Source: Trileptium ribeirensis (taxonomy: Eukaryota > Nematoda > Enoplea > Enoplida > Thoracostomopsidae). From it: DNA of 40,497 bases. Position numbers and translations under genes: made by a program. The notes below the pieces were generated by a model. The model was not told the origin of the DNA. It searched no databases and saw nothing but the letters and a program-made list of their open reading frames with translations. This document shows, piece after piece, positions 9,614 through 18,874 of the stretch; the first letter of the stretch is position 1; each line of letters starts with the position of its first letter. The stretch is from assembly GCA_030248225.1 (NCBI GenBank), contig JASANE010025049.1:1-40497 (forward strand), read 5' to 3'.

Positions 9614-12600
9614 ATGACCAGGTTGATCGAAACTGCCACGACACCGGTCGAAATCTTGCTAATTGGGCCCGAAGGATCTGGTAAAACGCTGCTGCTTAAG
9701 CAGATTCAAGCCTTGCACAATACGGTATGATTGGTTACTTTCTGAGTTTTATGCCTGTGGCTATTACTTGCTTGGAAATATGAAATTTTGTGGATGTACA
9801 GTATACGCGCCAGAAATGATTGTCATGGCAGAAATGACTGAGAACACATTGAGAGAGCAACAGTCATTTGTGACGGGCACTGAGCGCTACACTCGTATAC
9901 AAAATTAGTATTATTTGCTCGAAATATTACTGTGGATTAAATTTTAAGTAGTATACTCTTTGTCGGATGTATGCTTGCAACTACTCTTTGCCTATGTCGT
10001 ATCTTCTTGTGAGATTGGTTACGTTGCAGTTTTTCCGGAGGTTGTTTCAGATAAAATAGCACACGCTGTTTTGGCATGAGTTTACAGTTGCATAGTTTTT
10101 CTTAAACTATCATAAAACGTTCAAATACATTGCCAATTTCTATAAGTTGAAGCATAAGCGACTTTTGAGTCACTACATAGATCATAAGTTCTAACGGAGA
10201 CACAGGCTGAAAGTCAGCCCGAACGAGAGTCATTGTATGAATCCTGTGCTCAACCGTAGACACAGGCTGTAAGTCAGTCCGAACTAGAGTCATTGCATGA
10301 ATCCTATGCTCAACAGTAGACACACCCTACAGGGGGTCCAACCCCCCATCTGACGGTGCCGCGGGCACCGAACCCATAGGCACTGCACCCTTCCCCTCTC
10401 TCGCGGCGCTGAATCCTGTTTGACCCGCCACCTGGGCTAGAATGCTTAAAGCTAACCCGTGGACACAGCTAGCCCCCTTTCGGTGTCAGATCTCGAGCAT
10501 ATGTATGACTCTTTAAACACTGATAAACCTTTTTTGTTTCACTTTAGTAATCTTCAGAAATCCGTTTTGTCAATCGGTCAGTTGCCAAGTCACGTACCAA
10601 CCGTCGGTGTCAACATAATTGATCTTGTGCCCGGAACGCGACGAGACAACTCAGACTACAACGCAAAGCGTCCAACGTGTATTCGGGAATTGGGAGGCGC
10701 AATTGGACCCATGTGGCGCGATTATTATACTTCCGATACTTCTCCGCCTTACGGCATATTGTATACAATCGACGCAGCTAACCCGTTTCAGGTATTTAAT
10801 GAAGACACAAAATCAAGAACTTGTTCGCTTCAAGACGGTTTCGATTTTTGCCCATTTAATACTTTAAGCATTCGTTCCAAAATTAGGCCATATAAATTTG
10901 AGCCTGCTTAATTGCTGCTTAAATTCGCAAAAACAAATTGTACTCGCTGAACGAACATAAAGGAAATGCCTTGGATACAAAAAAAACTTGACGAAATGTA
11001 GATTTAGTCTTTTGTCCAAGAAAATAATGCTACACAGGACGGCTCCAACACGCAACATCATGACTCTGACACGCGCGTCACACCACCACTACTTATTGTA
11101 GAGAGTAAAACTGGAATACCGGGTCGTGACAAAATTCTAGTTCCTTTTCCGACTAAGATATATTTACCACAACCAAAATTCTGTTTTCAGCGAAGGCTTT
11201 CATTTCCGATTTGGAATTTGCTAGAAACCGAAACACTATTTTTAGTTCTATTTTGTGGTATGGGAGAATTTTTTCAGTTTTGTGCTCGTCCGTACTTTAA
11301 ACTAGCGATATCGTTATTTAAACTACGATCCCACTGTTCCTGTATCTCGTTTTGCTGTACTCACATCTTGTAGCAAACGCCATGTACCAAATGTGCTTTT
11401 TTCAGCTAATTTTCATATACACCTGACACTACTACACACATTTTGGACTCCAAGTTTTTGCGCAATGCGAAAGTTGTAGCTCTCGATGATCAGAGGATCC
11501 CTTATGGTCTGTTTTTATGGCCAAAATGAAAAAAGACTTTGTAATTGGCGTTGGCTTTATGAGAGTTAACGCAGAAAATAATTAGTACAGCGCAAACACA
11601 AAACTATTAAATGCATAGTTAGATTCTGTTACTTCTCGAATAGAAAATAAGAAAATATGTAAACAAAATTAATTTTGCACAATTTAACAGCTATTTGAGC
11701 AAACACAGCTCTGTAAACTTGCTGAGTTTCCATGAGTCAAGTAATAATCCCATAAGGAACGCCCCAGCGTTAAAGTGACCCATCACGCTAAATTATAAAC
11801 AAATCGAAAAGTGTTTTGGTATGCAAGTACTCTCATAATATAACCTAGGTTATTGATGAATAACACTTACCCAAAGTGCGAACCTTGAAGCCTGTAAGAT
11901 TAATGCATTCTTCCAGTCGAAAACGCACAGCTCGGCAGACTTTTCGAACCATGTGCACACCAGACGAAATGAAGAGCTCTTCCAATAAAGCCTCTTTCAG
12001 GGACAACAGGGTTTCATGTGTGAAAATATAAAGTTTTATATATGCCAATAAACACAATGATCTCGTTTTGGCTTCGGAAATGAATTTTAGAACAAATTTT
12101 GATCAAATTTTATGTAGTTTGGACTGTTTGGAAACGAACAAAATTGAAAATAGGCAGTGAACTGGGGGGGCGCAAAATTTTACCAGGGGCTACGAAACGG
12201 AGGGCACTCGTTTTTTTGCTAGGGGCACTTGAAAATGCCAGGACCTTCCCCACCCCAATTGGAAGGGCCCAGAACCTCATTCAGAGCAAGGATTAATGTC
12301 GGTCTAACCGGTTTTAGACCAAAACTTTCAACAATTTGGAAAACAGTCTATTTGCTGATGCCGGCGTGAACAGCAGAATTTGTCGGACTATTATCAAAAT
12401 GATAGGAAATATTAGCTATCGCAGCATCACCGGATGCCAGCAATGGCCTTCCTGTTCTGGGCAAGTCAGCTATGTAACCTCTCAGATCAAACCTTTTTAT
12501 TATTAATTAAAGCAATTTTTATGGTATGGGAGCTGTGAAGACGAATGTCGGGATCATTGTCGCACAAATTCACCACTAGTTGGGTTAACTGAATACAGTC

Positions 12601-14093
12601 TTACTGCAGTTATTCGATCAGCCAAATTAAGTCGAGTATCAGACATTTTGTTATACGTAGATGCTAGATATTTATGTTCTCTTCTAATTCCTGAAAGTTT
12701 GAAGGTTGTAAGTATATGTCAGTCTCAGCAACAGTTAGAAGTTGGGGCATTGCTAATGGGACACCCTATATATTATTCTAAATATAGATTGACATATTCA
12801 ACGTGATCAACAATAGTGCATCTGCAGAGTCAAAATAATTCATATATATTATAAGTCAGAGTGTACGTAGTGTAATAACGTAGTGAAGATTGTGTGTTGC
12901 TGGGATTTTGTTTTTTGTGATCGGCCATAACTCGGAACTTAACCGCTTTTCGTGATCTTGGGCTCATTCGAACCGGCATAGTCGATTTACCGCGTACATC
13001 CACTGGCGTTTTTGATTTAATGTCCTAAGTCAAAATGAGGGATTTTCACCTAATTTTAGTACCCTTTACGGAAGCAAGCATATTCTTATCGTGTTTCGAA
13101 TTTTTCTCTCTGGTTGGTTATATTTCATGGTAATGATAAATGCCGATGCATTTTTTTTGTTTTTCGATTAACTCTCAGGTTCTGGAGTTATGGGGTTTGC
13201 TGTATGGCATCGTCGTGGTTCCTCAACCCAAAATTCGAAAATCTGTTTTGACGTCATGGGCGGTTGAGAAGTTTCACATAGGGTTTTCGGGCATGGGAAA
13301 CTCGTTGCTAGTGTTGGTTCTGCTCTGCGGCCCATGGGTACAAGGGCATGGCGCCCATATGGTTCCTTGAACAAAACTTCCTAATTTTATTGTGACGTCC
13401 TTCGAGGCTGATAGCTTGCACTTGGGGGGTTTCGGGCATAGGAAACTCATTGCCGGTGTTAGTTTTGTTCTAACTTGTGTGATATTCACATATAGCTTAT
13501 CGGCGTATGTTGTCTATGAGCTGTGATTGGCTGTCCACGCAAACGGTGTAGGTGTACCTTTGCTTCACTATGCTCTGCAATCTCGGTAGAGTTACTAGTT
13601 ATATATCTTGAATGCATTTACGGCAAGTTAGGAAATCTTGTTTACATTATTTGATTTGCAGGTATCGACAGCTGCGTGTCTTCTCGTCGATGCACTGTCG
13701 CAAACGAAATGCCCGTTTTGCGTTTGTTTTACGAAATCTGACGTCAACAAATTTTGTACAGATGGAGCCGATGCAGCGACAGCGAGCAATAATGATGACG
13801 CCAGTAGTAACAGCTTAGCAGAAGCAAACACTGAAAAGCGACGACAGGCGACTGCAGTGCGGTACAGTGCTTTCGATCGACAAAAGAGAAGTGGTAGCTC
13901 CGAAATAAAGATTACTGATGAACAATATGACATTGGTTCACTTGGTCGGTTAAAAGCTATGTTGCTTTTCGATGTCGTTGAAACGAATTTTCCACGCCGG
14001 ATTACGACAGTCGATGAGGTAAGCGCTGTCGACGGGACTGGAATTGTGGACGTTCTCAAATGGATTAATCATGTTAGCGGTGCGAAGAGATAA
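9614..14093 (+). CDS. ARL16: ARL16-like ARF-family small GTPase, complete, three exons
   Basis: Exons are 9614-9724, 10558-10791 and 13662-14093; all junctions are phase 0 and give 258 residues. The P-loop is GPEGSGKT (residues 18-25), PTVGVN (51-56) is the switch I Thr region, and IRELGGAIGPMW (79-90) is the ARL16-specific replacement of the usual WDxGGQ. LYTIDAANP (105-113) is the following strand, FTKSD (138-142) is the G4 box with Thr where most ARFs have Asn (Rho/Rac also use TKxD), and the C-terminus has EVSAVDGTG (G5) and VLKWI. ARL16 in vertebrates is about 170-200 residues. The excess here is a low-complexity Asn/Ser/Asp/Ala-rich insert after G4 (about 148-190). ARL16 lacks the typical switch II Gln and is linked in the literature to ciliary and Golgi trafficking. 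The ATG was chosen as the first in frame, 16 bp after an acceptor. Exon 2 uses the CTTCAG acceptor; a TTTAG 10 bp earlier would break the frame. Confidence 0.9.
10195..10322 (+). repeat. 60-bp tandem repeat, two copies and a start of a third
   Basis: The unit begins GAGACACAGGCTG or GTAGACACAGGCTG (10197, 10256, with a stub at 10316) and contains AGAGTCATTG and ATGAATCCT. The copies are about 90 percent alike by eye. It lies in ARL16 intron 1. Confidence 0.8.
10323..10490. other. GC-rich block inside AT-rich intron
   Basis: This is about 170 bp of clearly higher GC, with GGGGGTCCAACCCCCC (hairpin), GGTGCCGCGGGCACC (perfect palindrome) and CCCTTCCCCTCTCTCGCGGC. It directly follows the 60-bp repeats and precedes exon 2. 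It could be a retroelement end or a structured RNA; I recognise no family. Confidence 0.5.
11871..12035 (-). CDS. Possible exon of an unidentified gene, antisense in ARL16 intron 2
   Basis: The minus strand reads ETLLSLKEALLEELFISS, then GVHMVRKVCRAVRFRLEE, then CINLTGFKVRTLG, ending at a strong donor (TTGG|GTAAGTG, phase 1) at 11870. The composition (amphipathic Leu/Glu, then basic) looks like real protein and unlike the surrounding AT-rich translations. No ATG precedes it in frame and the upstream acceptor is unclear (a weak TTCATTTCCGAAG lies at about 12080). No partner exons were found. It may be a nested gene, an exon fragment captured by a transposon, or chance. I do not recognise the family. 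Confidence 0.35.
12150..12300 (+). repeat. Probable DNA-transposon remnant
   Basis: GGGGGGCGCAAAATTTTACC and AGGGGCACTTGAAAATGCC resemble the degenerate G-rich interior common in old hAT-type repeats. No terminal repeats are visible. The class is a guess. Confidence 0.3.
12864..13600 (+). mobile_element. Dispersed ~0.9-kb repeat, copy 2
   Basis: It shares the whole landmark order of the 8028-8995 copy (GTGTGTTG, GGCATAGTCGAT, TAGTACCCTTTACGGAAG, GAGTTATGGGGTTTG, GGGCATGGGAAACTCGTTGC, CTCTGCAATCTCGGTAGAGT) but has one fewer internal unit. It ends about 60 bp before ARL16 exon 3. Confidence 0.7.
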
Positions 14094-14194
14094 ATCAACC
14101 CGGCAGTAAAGCTTGATAACCATGTTTGCGCCAGCATAATTTCTGTTATTAGGAATGGAATTTTGAAGAAAATTTTTTCAGTGGATCTAGTCCT

Positions 14195-14260
14195 TACGCA
14201 AAAGGCGTTGGTGCGCTTATGCTTCATTCGTTCTGCAATCTCGATAGAGTTACTACGGTA
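14195..14260 (+). repeat. 3'-end fragment of the dispersed repeat, copy 3
   Basis: ACGCAAAAGGCGTTGGTG followed by TCTGCAATCTCGATAGAGTT and ACTA matches the 3' ends of the copies at 8995 and 13600. It lies 100 bp after the ARL16 stop, probably in its 3' UTR. Three copies share this 3' end while differing upstream. Confidence 0.6.
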
Positions 14261-14488
14261 TCTGATTCTCTGTTGTGTACGGTTGTTGCTAATTTGGAAG
14301 CCATTTTGTGGGAATCTGATGGTTTGGTTCATTAACTGACGTTATTTTGGTAATGGATGACGTATGATGTTTCTGGTCATTTTCAATGATGGATTTCATC
14401 AGTACTCTTAGTGCTGGTCGATGGCAAACCTTTTTTACTATAATAGCTATTTATGCACTGAAATATGAAATTCGAAAATTTATAATTA

Positions 14489-14739
14489 CACTGAAAATAT
14501 ATTCTGTGAAATTTAAAAGAAATTTCTTTGAATTTTGTACCACCAGATATTCTTTTATAATTCAAAGAAATATTCCTTGAAATTTCAAAGAATTATCTCT
14601 GAAATTTCAAAGATATGTAATTCTGAAATAAATAATTCTTTGAATTTCAAGGAATGTTTCTTTGAATTTTAAAAGAATATCTGGTGGTGCAAAATTCAAA
14701 GAAATTTCTTTTAAATTTCACAAAAACATATTTTCAGTG
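14489..14739. mobile_element. 251-bp palindromic MITE with TA target duplication (Tc1/mariner type)
   Basis: The ends are CACTGAAAATAT and ATATTTTCAGTG, flanked by TA on both sides (14487-14488 and 14740-14741). The two halves are inverted copies over more than 100 bp, for example TACCACCAGATATTCTTTT against AAAAGAATATCTGGTGGTGC. It has no coding potential. The TA duplication and CACTG-like ends fit a non-autonomous Tc1/mariner element. Confidence 0.85.
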
Positions 14740-15629
14740 TACATTGTCGTTGAAATTTGCATACAACTATGTAGCATTTTTAGACTATTAGCGTACACCT
14801 AACAAATGTAAGAATTATAACTGTGTAAGTATGGTACTTGTGAAATTTTTTGTTTCTATGGTTTGATAGATTTCTCTGAAAAAACTATTTATTGTAATGA
14901 CTCTGTAATAAATTTTTGAGGTGATTTTTGGTGCTGGCACAATAGGCTTGGTTCGAGGAGTGGAACGGTGATGAATTCGACGAATGGTTCTGGTTACAGG
15001 CTCAAAAATTTTGAGATGGTCAAGAATATTGTGTTTAAAATTTCATTTTTCCGTTTTTGCATTGAGCATTATGTCATCAGATTGTCATCGGGTCAAAGCG
15101 ATACCATTCGACGCGAGTCGAAGAAATTCTATATCAGATTTTTATGTTGCATATATATATCCGTCAATACAGTCGTCTCTTCTTAAACAGGTTAATCTTC
15201 TTCAACAATTTGCTTTTTAGGTGTATTGGAATGTTTGAGATTATCGTATGTTTCGTCAGCCTAAGCCAAAGCTTATCCTATGCTCACAAATTTTTATTTT
15301 GTCTTATGGTACTAAGTCAAGTGTTCTCGTTAATGTAGTTGGGAATGGTGAAACTTAACATCAAATGTTTGATATGTTATAGTTTTTGTTATGTACCAAA
15401 CTTCTTAATAAAAATATATGTCGTAGCGTACAATATGAGTGCACAGGCTTAAGGTGCTTTAATGGATCAACCCTTTTGCTTATATTTTGTGGTAATAAAT
15501 TGACTATTTTGTAATAGAACAGTATGACAAATCACCATGCTTCAAAATTTGACTGTAATTTGTAAGATAGAAATATTTGCTATAATAACTTTTAATTTAG
15601 GGTCTAAGCTAACCTGGATTCCTCTATTA
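14740..15629. other. AT-rich intergenic stretch
   Basis: Several short open frames overlap at 14968-15338 but lack splice logic or recognisable motifs. AATAAA occurs at about 14907 and could end the ARL16 transcript if it reads through the MITE. I see no gene. Confidence 0.4.
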
Positions 15630-16138
15630 TGCCGCGTTCACATTATAATGTTCACGCTTTTTGGAACTTCTGTTCTGTAGTTGTGACCCTACAGTATAGA
15701 CAGTCAGGATGACACCCATACTGTAAATCAATGTCCGATGATGTACGACACAAATATACCTAGATACTACATTTTTTCTTTACAGTTTCGCGAATATCCT
15801 TAGCTACTAATTTGGCGCAAATAAACAGTAACGTACATCGTATGTAGCTAATGCTATTGATTTAGTAAACTGTTCTCTGTAGTATCTTCACATTCTCAAT
15901 ATTTGTAAATAGACCATATGAACGTTGATGAAATAAAACCGCGCACTGTTAATAAAATTGTAAAAAGACACGGTGTGCTTGACACTGTCGAGCAGTGACA
16001 ATACCCTAGCTTGCTACCTTTGAAAAAATTCATAAAAACATGAGGATGTCTAAGACACCCGGTTATCGACAGTGTGCCACACGGAGTGAGGTGTACATAG
16101 GTTTCAAACGTTGGGCACATTATAGCGTGAACGCCGCA
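15630..16138. mobile_element. 509-bp PIF/Harbinger-like MITE, copy 1, TTA target duplication
   Basis: The ends are TGCCGCGTTCACATTATAAT and, on the other side, TATAGCGTGAACGCCGCA, flanked by TTA at 15627-15629 and 16139-16141. A second member is at 28532-29034, with shared interior blocks such as CTACATTTTTTCTT, TTTGGCGC and GACACCCATA. Three-base TWA duplications fit PIF/Harbinger. It is noncoding. Confidence 0.85.
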
Positions 16139-17600
16139 TTAGGAATATATAATTGCGTAATTCTACTAAAACAACCAATTCTTTCGTCATCAACAATCCA
16201 TTGATCTCCACATAATGTACCAAGTTGTAAATTGCAGGTAACATGCGTTTTAAGCGATATCAGATTTCTTTTGGCATCGGTGAACTCTGGCATCAAAAAG
16301 TAGGATTTGAGTAAATGTTCGGCCTTAAAATCTTAGGCCGTTACATTATGATTCCATGTTTTATAACCAACTTCAATTTTGACCATGATTTGTTTGTTGT
16401 ACATACCGGAGTGTCCCAGTTTGTTTTAGAAAATGTAATGCTCCTATGGATCGCATTGGCACCGATATGATTCGCTCACCGAATTAACGAGCAAGATATA
16501 TACTCCTGTCACGAAGTAAACATACACGCCTAATTTTAGACTAGAGCGTTATAGCGTCGCCATAGCCCTACTCGGTTAGGCCAAAAATGAAATTAGGGGC
16601 AGCGAGCAAGACTAATAGTCAAACGCAACGCCAAAGGTTCAAAAACGCTAAGAAAGGCCTTCGAGCACACTAAACTCCCGAGGCCAATTACTTGATTTGT
16701 AGTTATGATGAAGACTCATTCTTGGGTAAAGTTGAATTAAAAAGAAAATTACAAAGAAAGCCTTATGCAGCTTCAAAGTAGCAGCGAACAACTAGGTTCA
16801 TTCCTAAGACGGATGCTACATTCGACTATTATAAAAATGACACATTGCGGATGAATGAATGCACTTGTAAAGAAACATACACATGTATCACATACACCTA
16901 TTACATATATATGTATGTAGAAAAGCTATTCGTACCTCCAACTATGGTACAGCCCAGTGGTATAGTCGGAAGAACCAACATTGGGTTAGTTAGGCCAGCG
17001 CCGGAAAAGCATGGCGTACGTTGATGGTTTGCATTGGATCGGTATAAAATGCAATGGTTTAAGCAATTTGTTTTAAAGTCATGGCTTATAAGAGAAGGGC
17101 AAACGTAGAAAGCCTTTATGCGATGGGATTGAGTCACCAGGATGGGAATGTGATCTTTTCACGGACGCGTAAGCGTTACCTTGGATAAGTCACCAGTAGG
17201 CTATGACATAGGCCTTGGCACGTTTTCAACATTTGAAAGACCAGGTGATTTAAATCTGAGCCGATTTCTGCTCGCTCCGCAAAAATCCTTGCAATAGGGC
17301 AAGTTGTAGCGAAAAATAATTGTATAAGCTGAATGAATAAAGCCAAGGCCTTTGGTTTAACGCGAAGTAGGTAAGTTTTAAATGAAATGTCAGCTGGATC
17401 GGAAAGGATGGTTCGTATTTGTGAGTGAAAACTTAAATGAGCCCGGAAATAAGCAACAATACAAAGACGCCCAAAACAAGTGCCCGATTCTTGTCTTGGG
17501 CCATTTCTTGTGTAGCCAAAGCCAGATATATATATACAAACTAAAACTACGAAAGCTATATGCAACAGATTACAAAAAACTTATATAATAACTACGGCAG
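16139..17600. other. Intergenic, no gene seen
   Basis: The sequence is AT-rich. An alternating ATATATATGTATGTAG tract is near 16905, and CCCAGTGGTATAGTCGGAAG at about 16952 looks weakly like an A box. Open frames at 16901-17137 and 17176-17565 (minus) have no motif I recognise. Confidence 0.4.
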
Positions 17601-17624
17601 GCAAATATGTACGGTCATAAAAAT

Positions 17625-18008
17625 ATGATGACCGAGTGTCAATCTTTGCCATTGTTCAACAAAACACCGAAGTTAAATACAACCGAGTGCCAGCTTCACC
17701 ACTGTTTGCTAAAACACCAAAGTGAGATAACCGAGCGCCAAGGTTCGCCATTGTTCACTAAAACGCCAAAGTCAGATACGACCGAGTGAAAAGCTTCGCC
17801 GTTGTTCGCCAAAACACCAACACGAAATACGACCGAGTGCCAAACTTCGCCGTTCTTCGCTAAACACCAAAGTGAGATACGACCAACTGCCAAGTTTTGC
17901 CATTCACTAAAACACCAAGGTGAGATATATACGACCGATGCCAAGTTTCGCTATTCACTAAAATACCAAAGTGGGATAACACCGAATGCCAAGTCTCGCT
18001 ATCACGCT
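17625..18008 (+). repeat. Minisatellite, unit ~45-55 bp, about seven diverged copies
   Basis: The unit reads ACCGAGTGCCAA--TTCGCC followed by TTGTTC-CTAAAACACCAA and AGTGAGATACG. Copies shorten toward the 3' end. Both strands are open by repetition, which explains the repetitive peptides; I do not call them genes. It abuts the possible exon at 18013. Confidence 0.8.
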
Positions 18009-18012
18009 GTAG

Positions 18013-18327
18013 GTTAAAGTGCGGGCCTTGGAGATCAGTACGACTACGACGTCCAATATTTTGGCGTTGACTGAGCAAGGAAACGATGACTTTCTTCGAT
18101 TGCGAAGGAAAGTTCTCTGTTGGATCCGAGCGACAGTAGAACTTTTAAGTGGAAGTAGCAAACAGAAAGTAATTTTAGGATCGATGCTAAAATGTTCAAA
18201 ATGCAGCGAAGGCATCGGACACACTTTTAAACTTAAAATGAACCTCTATAAATTTAAAACCTGCGCTCGGGTAGACGATACGTGTGTCACAGGAAAGGAA
18301 CTGAAATTCACTGAAATTTTGAACTAA
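18013..18327 (+). CDS. Possible terminal exon of an unidentified protein
   Basis: After a possible acceptor (CACGCTGTAG) the plus strand is open for 104 codons to TAA: VKVRALEISTTTTSNILALT, then EQGNDDFLRLRRKVLCWI, RATVELLSGSS, and a Cys-containing tail (CSKCSEGIGHT, ARVDDTCVTGKE). Codon use is more balanced than in the flanks and the frame begins exactly where the minisatellite ends. No upstream exon was found and I do not recognise a domain. It may also be split: a GTAATT donor-like site follows KQK near 18166. Alternatively it is a relic. Confidence 0.3.
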   Translation, partial: VKVRALEISTTTTSNILALTEQGNDDFLRLRRKVLCWIRATVELLSGSSKQKVILGSMLKCSKCSEGIGHTFKLKMNLYKFKTCARVDDTCVTGKELKFTEILN

Positions 18328-18493
18328 ATTTGCCACCGAACTAGAATACCGGGTCCACTGGAAAAAATATAAAAAATTACACTAGACAAGGTCCTCAGGT
18401 ATCTTTTGATATCACAAATTTCTAATTTGAATTTGAAAAGTTTTCATTTTCAGCTTATTTGCAACGTCGTACAGAAGTGACACCGTAAATCTG

Positions 18494-18556
18494 GAATCGA
18501 ACTGCTAACAGAGTTAAATTATTAATAATTCCACTGTTCTCGTTCACTAACGGAAG
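18494..18556 (-). repeat. tRNA-like remnant
   Basis: On the minus strand, CCGTTAGTGAACGAG (A-box-like) is followed about 40 nt later by a clean B box, AGTTCGATTCC. The anticodon region is an AT palindrome (AATTATTAATAATT), unlike a normal tRNA. Read as a tRNA-derived relic or SINE. Confidence 0.3.
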
Positions 18557-18794
18557 CTCGTGCAGCCAAATGTAAAACCATGTACACGCATCACCTAATT
18601 AGGATTACACTAAAAGTCGTTTCAGTAAAATTGTTTAATCCATACCACACATACCTACTCCTGTTGCCAATATTATAGTTTTATATAAGCTAAATTGGCT
18701 TAAAAAGATGATTTAACAGTGGAAATGTGACTAGGTTTAGATTTATATATCTTGGAAGGCTATAGTTCAAAAACTAAGCTGTACCCGCTTTTGA

Positions 18795-18872
18795 CTAGAG
18801 GGAGTAATATTCGAACCCACGCTTGCGTGGGCAGATTCCCAGTCTGATGCCTATAACCATTGGGTCATCCCA
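18795..18872 (-). repeat. tRNA-Ser/Leu-like pseudogene with variable arm
   Basis: On the minus strand GATGACCCAATGGTTATAGG resembles the D-arm region, CAGA CTGGGAA TCTG forms an anticodon-like stem-loop, CCCACGCAAGCGTGGG is a perfect variable-arm-like hairpin, and GGGTTCGAAT is a B box. The 3' T stem does not pair and the acceptor stem is poor, so it is probably a pseudogene or SINE head. Confidence 0.45.
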
Positions 18873-18874
18873 TA

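Larger units (their letters stand above)
9725..10557 (+). other. ARL16: ARL16 intron 1 (833 bp)
   Basis: The donor is GTATGA and the acceptor is TTTTTTGTTTCACTTTAG followed 10 bp later by TCTTCAG. Only the second AG keeps phase 0. The intron carries a two-copy 60-bp repeat and a GC-rich block. Confidence 0.75.
10792..13661 (+). other. ARL16: ARL16 intron 2 (2870 bp)
   Basis: The donor is CAG|GTATTT and the acceptor is TTATTTGATTTGCAG. It contains a possible antisense exon (11871-12035), a GGGGGGCGCAAAATTTTACC fragment of transposon look (12160-12290) and copy 2 of the dispersed repeat. Confidence 0.8.

Noticed and set aside
10459..10557. Extending ARL16 exon 2 upstream to 10459
   Set aside because: No acceptor gives the right phase there; the CTTCAG at 10552-10557 does, and the protein then aligns with ARL16.
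17696..18078. Minus-strand repetitive peptides (VLVNNGE-like)
   Set aside because: Products of the minisatellite, not a gene.
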